Positions 43,328 through 51,528 of a DNA stretch of 64,000 bases are shown here, one piece after another. The notes beneath the pieces are model-generated. The model was not told the DNA's origin and did not search any database. It saw only the letters and a list, made by a program, of their open reading frames with translations. The stretch lies in assembly GCA_963802415.1 (NCBI GenBank), contig CAWDIH010000002.1:620001-684000 (forward strand). The letters are read 5' to 3'. Every line of letters starts with the position of its first letter. Within the stretch, counting starts at the first letter, position 1. A program made the translations under genes and the position numbers. This stretch comes from DATAES01 sp963802415 (GTDB lineage Bacteria; Actinomycetota; Acidimicrobiia; Acidimicrobiales; JACDCH01).

Positions 43328-44536
43328 CTAGTGCGGCTTCAGCAGGTACGTCGCGTTCGTGTCCTTGGCCTCCGACCGCCGGCTCTCGACGGTCAGGGGG
43401 GTCGTGTCCACGCCCGCGGCCGCGGCACGAGCCCGCAACGCTCCCACCGTGCTGTCGTCGCGGCGGTGCACGGCAAACGGATCGAAGCGGAAGTGATGCA
43501 TCGCGTTCAAGTGCGTGATCGCGTCGACGTCACTGTCGGGAACGCCGTCCGGCACCTGCTCGAGCGATTTCATCAAGTACTCGGGCGACGCCGGCCATGT
43601 GGAATCGGAGTGCGGGTAGTCGGCCTCCCAGCAGATCCGATCGATGCCGACGCGGTCGCGGACGACCAGACCTACGGGATCGTCGATGAAGCACGTCACG
43701 ATGCGCTCGCGGAACACTTCGCTCGGCAACCTGCCGCCGAAATCCTGCCCCGTCCATGCGTGGTGACGCGTGTAGATCCAGTCGAGCCGTTCCAGGAGGT
43801 ACGGGATCCAGCCGATGCCGCCCTCCGACAAGGAGATGCGGAGGTCGGGAAACTTGCGCAGCACGGGCGACCACATGAGGTCGGCCGCGCACTGCACGAT
43901 GTTCACCGGCTGCAACGTGATGAGCACGTCGATCGGCGCGTCCTGCGCGGTTACGACCAATGACGACGACGACCCGATGTGCAGGCACACGATCGTGCCT
44001 TCGTCCGAACATGCTTCCCAGAACGGATCCCAGTGCTCGGCGTGCATGCTCGGCATCTTCAGCTTCTCGGGGTTCTCCGAGAACGTCACCGCGTGGCTTC
44101 CCTTCGCAGCCATGCGACGGACCTCGGCCGCCATCTCGACCGGATCCCACAAAGGCGGAATCATCAGCGGGATGAAGCGGCCGGGATAGGTCCCGCACCA
44201 CTCGTCGACGTGCCAGTCGTTGTACGCCTTCACGATCGCGAGCGCCGCTTCCTTGTCGTGCGAGCGCGCGAACAGCTGGCCGCACAGGTTCGGGAACGAC
44301 GGGAAGCACATCGAGCCGAGAACGCCGTTGGCGTCCATGTCGCGGACACGCTCGTGGATGTCGTAGCAACCGGCTCGCATCTCGTGGAGCGAGGTCGGCT
44401 CCATGCCGTACTCCTCGGGCGGCCGGCCGGCGACAGCATTGAGCCCGATGTTGACGATCTCCTTGCCGTCGTACTGCCACACGTCGCTGCCGTCGTCGCG
44501 GGTGACCACGCGTCCGTCGGCCTTTTGCCGCTTCAC
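43328..44536 (-). CDS. Amidohydrolase family 2 protein, N-terminally truncated
   Basis: Metal-dependent TIM-barrel hydrolase/decarboxylase of the ACMSD-like amidohydrolase_2 group, about 402 residues from GTG 44536. The reading starts in VKRQKADGRVVTRDDGSDVWQYDG. Family members normally have 30-40 more residues there, including the metal-binding DDHxxEP motif, which is absent. Other parts are intact: LNAVAGRPPEEYG, ICWEADYPHSDSTWP. Upstream sequence is the truncated thiolase gene, so a deletion or misjoin near 44535 is likely. Confidence 0.85.
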   Translation of the reverse strand: MKRQKADGRVVTRDDGSDVWQYDGKEIVNIGLNAVAGRPPEEYGMEPTSLHEMRAGCYDIHERVRDMDANGVLGSMCFPSFPNLCGQLFARSHDKEAALAIVKAYNDWHVDEWCGTYPGRFIPLMIPPLWDPVEMAAEVRRMAAKGSHAVTFSENPEKLKMPSMHAEHWDPFWEACSDEGTIVCLHIGSSSSLVVTAQDAPIDVLITLQPVNIVQCAADLMWSPVLRKFPDLRISLSEGGIGWIPYLLERLDWIYTRHHAWTGQDFGGRLPSEVFRERIVTCFIDDPVGLVVRDRVGIDRICWEADYPHSDSTWPASPEYLMKSLEQVPDGVPDSDVDAITHLNAMHHFRFDPFAVHRRDDSTVGALRARAAAAGVDTTPLTVESRRSEAKDTNATYLLKPH

Positions 44537-44539
44537 GCG

Positions 44540-45520
44540 GTGCAAGCGTGCGAGTACCTGGGGATTCGACCGCACTACCTGGACGAGACGAACTTCGGTG
44601 GCGCGTCGTTCGAGGTGCTCGTCGAGCATGCTGCCGCCGCGGTCGAGCGTGGTCAGGCGGAGGTCGTGCTCGTCACGTACGGCAGCGTGCAGCTCTCGCA
44701 GATGGGACGTTCGCTCGGCACCGGTGGACGGACGGGTGCGCCGACCGGGCCGGGTGCGACCGATGCGATCTGGGGCAACACGCTCGTGGGCAGCTATGCG
44801 CTCGCCGCGGCCCGCCACATGCACGAGTTCGGCACTACACCCGAGCAGCTGGCCGCGATCGCAGTGACGATGCGCGACCACGCCACAGCCAATCCGCTCG
44901 CGCAATATCGCGACCCGATCTCCGTCGACGACGTGTTGTCGTCTCGTCTCGTCGCCGATCCGCTGCATCTCCTCGACTGCTGCGTCATCTCCGACGGCGG
45001 TGCCGCTTGCGTCGTGACGACAGAGGAGCGCGCTCGTGATCTTCCGAAGCCGGCGGCGCACATACTCGGCGCGGCGCACGCGCTCACGCACCACTTCAAC
45101 ATCAGCCAGATGCCTGACGTGACGATCACTGCAGCGGCGCAGTCCGGTCCGCTCGCGATGGAGCGTGCCGGCATCACGGTCGACGACGTCGACGTCCTGC
45201 AGGTCTACGACTCGTTCACCATCACTGTGTTGCTGTCGCTCGAAGACCTCGGTTTCTGCAAGAAGGGCGACGGCGGTCCGTTCGTCGAGGAAGGCCGGCT
45301 GCGATGGGACGGAGCGTTGCCCACGAACACCGACGGCGGGGGTCTGTCGGCGTGTCATCCGGGCATGCGCGGGATGTTCCTCATCGTCGAAGCGGTCCGG
45401 CAATTACGAGGCGAGGGAACCGCGCGTCGAGTAGCCGACGTCGAGGTCGCGTTGTGCCACGGCACCGGCGGGATGCTCTCGACGGGCGCCACCGTCGTGC
45501 TGGCGAAAGATCGACGATGA
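44540..45520 (+). CDS. SCP-x/thiolase-like protein, N-terminally truncated
   Basis: Thiolase-superfamily protein of about 326 residues from a GTG at 44540. Related proteins are about 385-395 residues. The first preserved segment is ACEYLGIRPHYLDETNFGGASFE; the usual N-terminal lobe of about 65 residues is missing. The C-terminal landmarks are present: DVLQVYDSFTITVLLSLEDLGF, NTDGGGLSACHPGM, ALCHGTGGML. Such thiolases with a DUF35 partner cleave beta-keto acyl-CoA side chains, as in sterol degradation. DUF35 gene follows by 13 bp. The lost N-terminus is shared with the divergent amidohydrolase. Confidence 0.87.
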   Translation: MQACEYLGIRPHYLDETNFGGASFEVLVEHAAAAVERGQAEVVLVTYGSVQLSQMGRSLGTGGRTGAPTGPGATDAIWGNTLVGSYALAAARHMHEFGTTPEQLAAIAVTMRDHATANPLAQYRDPISVDDVLSSRLVADPLHLLDCCVISDGGAACVVTTEERARDLPKPAAHILGAAHALTHHFNISQMPDVTITAAAQSGPLAMERAGITVDDVDVLQVYDSFTITVLLSLEDLGFCKKGDGGPFVEEGRLRWDGALPTNTDGGGLSACHPGMRGMFLIVEAVRQLRGEGTARRVADVEVALCHGTGGMLSTGATVVLAKDRR

Positions 45521-45533
45521 ACGAGTTCCGATC

Positions 45534-45977
45534 ATGAGCCCCCACCAACCGGCGCCGCTGCCCGAGGGCGCCAAGCCGCGGCCCGCACCGATCCCGGACT
45601 TCGATGGCGAGCCGTTCTGGGCGGCCACGCTCGAGGACCGGCTCGTGGTGCAGCACTGCACGAGCTGCGATCACCGTCAGCTCTACGGGCGGTCGCGTTG
45701 CGGCAACTGCCACGCCGACACGTTGGAGTGGGTCGACGTGAGCGGCCTCGGCACCGTGTACAGCCGGACGGTGATCCGTCAGAACCCGACTCGCTCGTTC
45801 CGGCATCTGTTGCCTCTCGTCGTTGCTCTCGTCGAACTCGACGAGGGGCCGCGGCTGATGACCAACGTCGTCGGCAGTGATCCCGACGACGTCGTCATCG
45901 GCGCGCGTGTGCGCGTGCGGTTCGAGCAGGCATCCGACCAAGCCGCGCTGCCGCTGTTCGAGCTCGTGCCACCGTGA
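45534..45977 (+). CDS. DUF35 OB-fold zinc-ribbon protein, thiolase partner
   Basis: 147 residues with a zinc ribbon (CTSC and CGNC) followed by an OB-fold (TVYSRTVIRQNPTRSF, LMTNVVGSDPDDVVIGARVRVRFE). DUF35 proteins form complexes with thiolase-like proteins and stabilise or activate them. GTGA overlap with the next gene indicates one operon. Confidence 0.92.
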   Translation: MSPHQPAPLPEGAKPRPAPIPDFDGEPFWAATLEDRLVVQHCTSCDHRQLYGRSRCGNCHADTLEWVDVSGLGTVYSRTVIRQNPTRSFRHLLPLVVALVELDEGPRLMTNVVGSDPDDVVIGARVRVRFEQASDQAALPLFELVPP

Positions 45978-47008
45978 GCGCAGCGCCGATTCGCATCGGG
46001 TTGCTGTTCGACTTCCCGCAGCACGACGGCGGCGACAGCTTCGCGACGGCGGTCGAGGTCGGACTGTCCACAGCGCAACTCGATCGGCCAGTCGAGTTCG
46101 CGCGCGAGCTGGCAGGCGGACTACCAGCGGGAACCGCTTTCGACGTCGAGCAGAAGTTCGTCGCGCTCGAGCGACAAGGCGTGCTTGCCATTGTCGGACC
46201 GTCGATCTCGGACAACGGGTTGGTGGTGCGCGACCTCGCGGACGCGGCGGGGCTGCCGTGCATCAACTACACGGGCGGCGCGATCACCCGCAGCGAGTTC
46301 ATGTTCCACTATCAGGTCGGTTCGCTCGAGGAGGAGCCGGCCGTGTTGGTCGACCTTCTTCGCTCGCGCGGCGTGAGCCGTGTTGCGGTGATCCACGATC
46401 GTTCGCCTGTCGGACGCCACTACGGCGATTGGTTCGAGCTCGCTCGCGTCACCGCGGGCATCGAGGTGACGGCCGGCGGCGCCATCGCGCCTCTCGCCGA
46501 CGATGCCACGCTGCTCGTCGACCGGCTGGCAGCGTCGAAGCCCGACGGTCTCGTGTACCTCGGCCTTGGTGTCGCGGCGCACACGGTGGCGGTCGCGGTC
46601 GATTCGCTCGGCTGGCACGTGCCCGTCGTCGCCAACTCCGCGCTCATGTTCGGCTACGCGCGCAAGGATTGGCGGAGGCTCTGGGACGGGTGGGTCTATG
46701 TCGACACGGTGAGCGACCGCAACCCGCAGAGGGAGGCGCTGCGGGCACGTAGCCCTCGAACCGCAGCGGGCCCGGTCGGGGTGGCGGGCTACGACATCGG
46801 AAGGATGCTCGGTGAGGCGGTCGTCCGGACCGACCACCTCACGAGAGCGGGCATCGTCGAAGGGCTCGAACGAGTGAAGCGACTGCCGGCCAGCAGCGGC
46901 CGCGACGGCACGACGATGGGGTTCGGCCACTGGGACCACGGAGCGCTCAAGGGTCCGTATCTCGTGTTGCGGGAGTGGCGCGACGGCACGTCGATGGAGA
47001 TCGAATGA
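45974..47008 (+). CDS. Signal-less LIV-type periplasmic-binding-protein-like sensor
   Basis: 344 residues of Peripla_BP_6/Leu-Ile-Val receptor fold (IRIGLLFDFPQHDGGDSF, VLAIVGPSISDNGLVVRDLA, VAVIHDRSPVGRHYGDWFEL, VYLGLGVAAHTVAVAVDSLGW). There is no signal peptide and no lipobox, since the protein starts directly in the first strand (MSAAPIRIGL). No permease or ATPase gene is nearby. So it is more likely a cytosolic ligand-binding protein than a transporter subunit; the family's transporters bind amino acids or aromatic acids. Overlaps both neighbours (GTGA, ATGA). Confidence 0.82.
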   Translation: MSAAPIRIGLLFDFPQHDGGDSFATAVEVGLSTAQLDRPVEFARELAGGLPAGTAFDVEQKFVALERQGVLAIVGPSISDNGLVVRDLADAAGLPCINYTGGAITRSEFMFHYQVGSLEEEPAVLVDLLRSRGVSRVAVIHDRSPVGRHYGDWFELARVTAGIEVTAGGAIAPLADDATLLVDRLAASKPDGLVYLGLGVAAHTVAVAVDSLGWHVPVVANSALMFGYARKDWRRLWDGWVYVDTVSDRNPQREALRARSPRTAAGPVGVAGYDIGRMLGEAVVRTDHLTRAGIVEGLERVKRLPASSGRDGTTMGFGHWDHGALKGPYLVLREWRDGTSMEIE

Positions 47009-47367
47009 CCGACGTCGTCGAGAACTACTTGGCGGCCGTCGTCGATCACGATTGGGAAGCGTTGCGAGGCTGCCTCTGCGACGACGTGGTTCGCAACGGT
47101 CCGTTCCGAGACGAATACCGTGGCCGCGACGACTACGTCGCGTTCTTGAGCGAACTGATGCCGACGTTGGCGGGATACTCGATGGACGTCATACGCGTCA
47201 CGTACGCAGACGGTGGGCGTCTCGCGTTCGCCGAGCTCACCGAAACGGTCACGGTGAACGGCAGCCCGCTGCGCACCGAAGAGTCGTTGGTGTTCGAGCT
47301 CGACGGCGACGAGCGCGTCCAGCGCATCGCGCGCATCGACATCTACATCAAGACGAGCGGTCCGTGA
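47005..47367 (+). CDS. NTF2/SnoaL-like protein
   Basis: 120 residues from ATG 47005, which overlaps the previous stop (ATGA). MTDVVENYLAAVVDHDWEALRGCL, VVRNGPFRDEYRGRDDYVAFL, a SnoaL-like cone fold. Probably a small isomerase or hydrolase acting on the operon's substrate; unproven. The following amidohydrolase starts by GTGA overlap. Confidence 0.85.
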   Translation: MTDVVENYLAAVVDHDWEALRGCLCDDVVRNGPFRDEYRGRDDYVAFLSELMPTLAGYSMDVIRVTYADGGRLAFAELTETVTVNGSPLRTEESLVFELDGDERVQRIARIDIYIKTSGP

Positions 47368-48452
47368 GCGTGGTCGTCGATGCCGACGGGCACGTCGAAG
47401 AAGACCTCGCGTGGATCGTCGACCACGTCGATGCGTCCTTGCGCCACCTGGCGCCGCGATTCGAGCGCGACGCTGACGGCCGCATCGTCAACTTGATCGA
47501 AGGCAGGCCGTGGCGCCCGTCCTTTCGCCTACCGCGGGGGTCGAAGACCCATGTAGCGGCCGGAGGCGTCGAACGCACTGGCGGTCGTGATCCGGTCGAG
47601 CGGTTGCGAGTCCTGGACGCGGAAGGCATCGACGCCACGGTCCTGTTCCCGAGTCTCGGCCTCATGTACGGGTTGTACGAGGATCCGAAACCCGCCGCCG
47701 CGTTGTGCGCCGCCAACAACGACTGGCTCGCTTCCTACTGCGCGACCGATCCGTCGAGGCTGGTCGGCGTGGCGCTGCTACCGCAGCAGGATCCCGTGCT
47801 GGCGGTGGCGGAGCTCGAGCGGTGCGTCGAGCAGCATGACTTCGTGGCCGGCGTGATCCGTCCGAACCGGATCGGCGGCCACACCGTCGACGGCGACGTC
47901 TTCGAACCCCTGTGGGCCGCCGCGGCGCGACTGGACGTACCCGTCGTGTTGCACGAGGCGTACTTCGGCGGCATCGACACCGTGGGCGAAGACCGGCAAC
48001 GGACGTACGCGGGCGCGCACGTCATCAGCCATCCCTTCGAGCAGATGTCGGCGATGCTCGCGCTGTGTCTTGCAGGCGTGCTCGAGCGGCATCCGGCGTT
48101 GCGGCTGGGGTTCTTCGAGGCCGGCTGCGGTTGGGCTCCGTACTGGGTCGAGCGCATCGAGGAGCACTTCGAGCTCGCGCCGGACGACTTCGCCGGTGGC
48201 GATCCGCACGGCACGCTGGCGGCGCGTACGTGGCTGACGTTCGATGTCGACGAGCGCACGCTGCCGGCGGTGCTCGAGCTGGGATGGCGCGACAACGTGT
48301 GCTTCGCCAGCGACTACCCGCACTACGACGCCACGTTCCCCGGCGCAGTCGACGCCGTGCGCGCCCGTGGCCTCGACCCGGACCTCGAGCACCGCATCCT
48401 AGGCGCCAACGCGCTCGCCTTCTACGGCGAAAGACTCCGCCGCCGCCTCTAG
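47364..48452 (+). CDS. Amidohydrolase family 2 protein
   Basis: 362 residues from GTG 47364 (GTGA overlap). ACMSD-like TIM barrel with the N-terminal metal motif in the form VVVDADGHVEEDLAWI (DxH), FEAGCGWAPYWVERI and CFASDYPHYDATFPG, the last matching SDYPH metal/substrate residues. The same family as the truncated protein at 43328-44536 but clearly distinct. Likely hydrolyses or decarboxylates an aromatic or ring-cleaved acid. Last gene of the thiolase operon; a family C palindrome follows. Confidence 0.9.
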   Translation: MSVVVDADGHVEEDLAWIVDHVDASLRHLAPRFERDADGRIVNLIEGRPWRPSFRLPRGSKTHVAAGGVERTGGRDPVERLRVLDAEGIDATVLFPSLGLMYGLYEDPKPAAALCAANNDWLASYCATDPSRLVGVALLPQQDPVLAVAELERCVEQHDFVAGVIRPNRIGGHTVDGDVFEPLWAAAARLDVPVVLHEAYFGGIDTVGEDRQRTYAGAHVISHPFEQMSAMLALCLAGVLERHPALRLGFFEAGCGWAPYWVERIEEHFELAPDDFAGGDPHGTLAARTWLTFDVDERTLPAVLELGWRDNVCFASDYPHYDATFPGAVDAVRARGLDPDLEHRILGANALAFYGERLRRRL

Positions 48453-48457
48453 GACAA

Positions 48458-48510
48458 CGAATGTTGGATGGAAACGGGTGCTATCGCACCCGTTTCTCCC
48501 CGGAGTTCGG
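48458..48510. repeat. Intergenic palindrome, family C copy 4
   Basis: CGAATGTTGGATGGAAACGG then a GAAACGGGTGC / GCACCCGTTTC stem around TATC, ending CGGAGTTCGG. It overlaps the stop codon of the convergent glycosyltransferase gene, whose last codons are spelled by the repeat. Confidence 0.75.
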
Positions 48511-50073
48511 CGACAGTGCGAGTCCGTCCGGGTCCGTGAGGTCGTGCCAGCGATCGACAGCGATGGGTGCGAGGAAGCTGATCGCGGCGATGAGGAGGAT
48601 GAGCAGCAAGCTCACGAGGTGGCTGCCTTCGAGCACGGGCTTCGGCGACTGGCCGACGGGAAACACCTCGGCCGCGAACAGTGCGCACAGCACGAGCACC
48701 GACGCGCGCCAGCGACCGAGTTGCGTCGCACCGAGCAGCGCGAATCCCGGCGCCAGGTACCACGGCCACACGACGGGACCGAGCAGCATCACGACGAGCA
48801 GGCAGATGCCCGTTGCCGCAACGGGACCGATCCGTTGGACCACACCGAGCAGCCGCAGGCACACGTACGCCGCGACGGCGAGCCCGATGAAGCGGAACGC
48901 CGCGATCCACACCTGATCACTCGAGGGCAGGCCGAGCTCGTGCAACAGCCCACTCAGCACGAAACCGAGACGGGTCGGCAGCGACAAGGTGCCGGTCGTG
49001 GTCCCGGTGTTCCGCATCGCGAAGATCCAGCCGGACAACCCGACGCCGACGACCGCGCAGGCGGTCACGATGATCCCAGTGGTGACCGCGAACGCCTCGC
49101 CGATGACCTTGAGCCGGTCCTTCACGGCAGCCCCGGCTCCGGGCTGGCACCAACCCAGATACACGAGTCCCGCCGCCGCGGGCAGCTTGACCGCGGTCGC
49201 GAGCGCGATGAAGACGACCCCGAGCCAGAACCGTCCTCGTTGTGCGAAAGCGAACCCTGCAAACAGCAGCGCCATGAGGATCGCGTCGTTGTGCGCGCCG
49301 CCGACGAGGTGCAGCACGGCGATGGGGTTGGCGATACCGATGGCGACCGCCACTGGGGGCGAGACGCCATGCCGGCGGGCGATGTCGGCGATGGCCCAGA
49401 TCGACAGCAGCACGGCACCGAGCGCGATGAACCGCAGCAGCAAAATGGTCAACTCGAACGTGTGGCCGGTGGCTTCCACCGCGCCGGCGGCGACGCCCAT
49501 CTGGACCGGCCCGTAGGGGTTGCCGCCGTCGAGTTTGCGCCACACGGGATCCGTGTGGGAGATGTACTCGCCGAACAAGAGCTGGTGCATCCCCTGCGAG
49601 GTCGGATCGTGACCCTTCGTCACCATGTCGCCCTCGGCGGCGTAGCTGTAGATGTCGCTGCTCAGCAACGGCGGCCCGAGCATCACCGGAACGAACCAGA
49701 GCAGCGCCGTGGCGATGACCACCCGCATCCGATCGCGCTCCGGCGCCTGGCTGCGCTCGACGCGCGAGATCAGGCCGAGCCATGCAATGCCCAACGCCGC
49801 AGCGCCCACCACGAAGGCGACCGCCGTGAATGGCCGGGTGCCGTCGAAGGGCAGGAACGGCAGCGTGAGTCGCCACGTCTTCAGGTCCAGACGCCACTGC
49901 GGCGCGGTCGTGGCGATGAGGAGCGCCCCGGCGAATCCGAGCGCCGGATACGGGCCTGCCATCGTGCGTCGGCGCGCCGAAGTCGGCGTGCCAGCCGCGT
50001 AGTCGATGGCCATGGCGTTCGGTCCTCCGGACTGGGACCTCGAGGGGTCGTGCAACTGTAGGGGAAGCCGCAT
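48481..50073 (-). CDS. Polyprenol-phosphomannose mannosyltransferase, MptB/GT87-like
   Basis: 530-residue integral membrane protein with about 12 hydrophobic segments. The motif SSDIYSYAAEGDMVTKGHDP, NPYGPVQMGV, and multiple GGAHND/HNDAILMALL loops match GT-C mannosyltransferases of the MptA/MptB type, which extend cell-envelope mannan of lipomannan using polyprenol-phosphomannose. Start at 50073 or at the internal ATG 50013. The stop lies in a family C palindrome. No other envelope-mannan gene is nearby. Confidence 0.87.
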   Translation of the reverse strand: MRLPLQLHDPSRSQSGGPNAMAIDYAAGTPTSARRRTMAGPYPALGFAGALLIATTAPQWRLDLKTWRLTLPFLPFDGTRPFTAVAFVVGAAALGIAWLGLISRVERSQAPERDRMRVVIATALLWFVPVMLGPPLLSSDIYSYAAEGDMVTKGHDPTSQGMHQLLFGEYISHTDPVWRKLDGGNPYGPVQMGVAAGAVEATGHTFELTILLLRFIALGAVLLSIWAIADIARRHGVSPPVAVAIGIANPIAVLHLVGGAHNDAILMALLFAGFAFAQRGRFWLGVVFIALATAVKLPAAAGLVYLGWCQPGAGAAVKDRLKVIGEAFAVTTGIIVTACAVVGVGLSGWIFAMRNTGTTTGTLSLPTRLGFVLSGLLHELGLPSSDQVWIAAFRFIGLAVAAYVCLRLLGVVQRIGPVAATGICLLVVMLLGPVVWPWYLAPGFALLGATQLGRWRASVLVLCALFAAEVFPVGQSPKPVLEGSHLVSLLLILLIAAISFLAPIAVDRWHDLTDPDGLALSPNSGEKRVR

Positions 50074-50175
50074 TCTTACCTACCGGGACTTCGTCCAGGA
50101 AGCATGGTTCCCCCGTGTGTCGGGTTGTAGAGCGGATTTGGGCGCGTTTGATGGCTGTGCTGAGGTGTTCGTGTC

Positions 50176-50463
50176 ATGAAGGTGTGGATCGACCAGGACT
50201 TGTGCACGGGCGACGGCCTCTGCACCGATCACGCGCCTGCAGTCTTCACCCTGCTCGAAGACGGGATCGCCTACGTGAAGCAGGCAAATCGGGTGCTCAA
50301 CGATCCCGGCAGTGCGGGCAGCCTGGCGTCGGTCCCGCGGGCGCTCGAACATGACGTCGTGCAGGCCGCCGAGGACTGCCCGGGTGAGTGCATCTTCATC
50401 GAGTGGATCGGCGACCGGGGACAGCCGGCCGCGGTGAGCAACACCGACCAATCGTCCAAGTAG
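50176..50463 (+). CDS. Single-cluster ferredoxin (3Fe-4S-type)
   Basis: 95 residues. MKVWIDQDLCTGDGLCTDHAPAVF, then C10, C16 and a late CPGEC (C68, C72), the short actinobacterial ferredoxin pattern, with GAGGTG upstream. These serve cytochrome P450 and Rieske systems; the window's P450 is about 4 kb away rather than adjacent. Next gene, MscS, follows after 9 bp. Confidence 0.88.
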   Translation: MKVWIDQDLCTGDGLCTDHAPAVFTLLEDGIAYVKQANRVLNDPGSAGSLASVPRALEHDVVQAAEDCPGECIFIEWIGDRGQPAAVSNTDQSSK

Positions 50464-50472
50464 GTTCGCTCG

Positions 50473-51528
50473 GTGGTCGTCCAGGTCAGCCCGTCGCCCG
50501 AGCTGGTCGACGCCTGCGGTTCGTCACCGAGCTGGGCGTGCCGCCGGATCTTCGACGCCACCGGCAACAAGGCGCTGGCCGGGTTCGTCGACTTCCTGTT
50601 CGGCGCCCCGCTGCGCATCCTCGTGATCCTGCTCGTCGCCTTCATCGCGAGCCACCTCGTCCGTCGCTCCATCCGCCGGTTCACCGACGCGATCTCGGGC
50701 ACCGTCGCCAGTCCTCGCGTCGACAAGCTCCGCAACCAGGCGCCGGCCGCGCTTCGGCCGCCGTCCGGCTCCGTGCGTGCCGCCGCTCGCGCGCAGACGA
50801 TCGGCTCCGTCCTGCGCAGCGTCAGCACTGCCGTCATCTACACGATCGCCATCGTCACGATCCTCGGCGAGCTCGGCGTCGCCCTCGGACCGCTCGTGGC
50901 GAGCGTCGGCATCGTCGGTATCGCCGTCGGCTTCGGCTCGCAAAGCCTCGTGAAGGACTTCGTGTCCGGCATCTTCATGCTCGTCGAGGACCAATACGGC
51001 GTCGGCGACATCGTCGACGTCGGCGAGGCGTCCGGCGTCGTCGAGGCCGTCGGCCTGCGCACGACTCGACTCCGAGACGTGAACGGCACCGTGTGGTACG
51101 TGCCCAACGGCCACATTGCACGGGTCGCCAACAAGAGCCAGGACTGGTCCCGGGCGTTGCTGGACGTGACCGTGTCATACGACGCGGACTTGCGCGAAGC
51201 CGAAGCAACGATCAAGGAGGTCGCCGACGGGATCTGGAGGGACGACGCATGGCGCTCCAAGCTGCTCGAGGAACCGGAGATCTGGGGGGTCGAGAACCTC
51301 GGTCCCAGCGGCATCGACATCCGGGTCGTGATCAAGACGAAGCCGTCGGAGCAGTTCGCCGTGATGCGCGAGCTGCGGACACGGATCAACGAGGCGGTCG
51401 ACGCGCAGTCGATCGTGATGCCATCGCAGGGGACGGTCTGGGCGCAACCCCCCGCGAACGACGCGCCGCGTTCCGACAACGACGACGCAGGTTCAGGTTC
51501 AGTCAGCGAGAAGAACGTCGACGGTTAG
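50473..51528 (+). CDS. MscS-family mechanosensitive channel
   Basis: 351 residues, GTG start at 50473. N-terminal hydrophobic segments (LRILVILLVAFIASHLV; VSTAVIYTIAIVTILGELGV), then the pore helix GPLVASVGIVGIAVGFGSQSLVKDFVSGIFMLVEDQYGVGDIV, typical of MscS. Gly/Ala-rich pore and beta domain with VWYVPNG. The C-terminus is acidic. It would release solutes on hypo-osmotic shock. Its 3' end overlaps the convergent valS by 30 bp. Confidence 0.92.
   Translation: MVVQVSPSPELVDACGSSPSWACRRIFDATGNKALAGFVDFLFGAPLRILVILLVAFIASHLVRRSIRRFTDAISGTVASPRVDKLRNQAPAALRPPSGSVRAAARAQTIGSVLRSVSTAVIYTIAIVTILGELGVALGPLVASVGIVGIAVGFGSQSLVKDFVSGIFMLVEDQYGVGDIVDVGEASGVVEAVGLRTTRLRDVNGTVWYVPNGHIARVANKSQDWSRALLDVTVSYDADLREAEATIKEVADGIWRDDAWRSKLLEEPEIWGVENLGPSGIDIRVVIKTKPSEQFAVMRELRTRINEAVDAQSIVMPSQGTVWAQPPANDAPRSDNDDAGSGSVSEKNVDG

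Noticed and set aside
43328..45403. Very long minus-strand reading frame covering amidohydrolase and thiolase
   Set aside because: The upper half is antisense to the thiolase. Only the part from about 44536 downward has amidohydrolase sequence.
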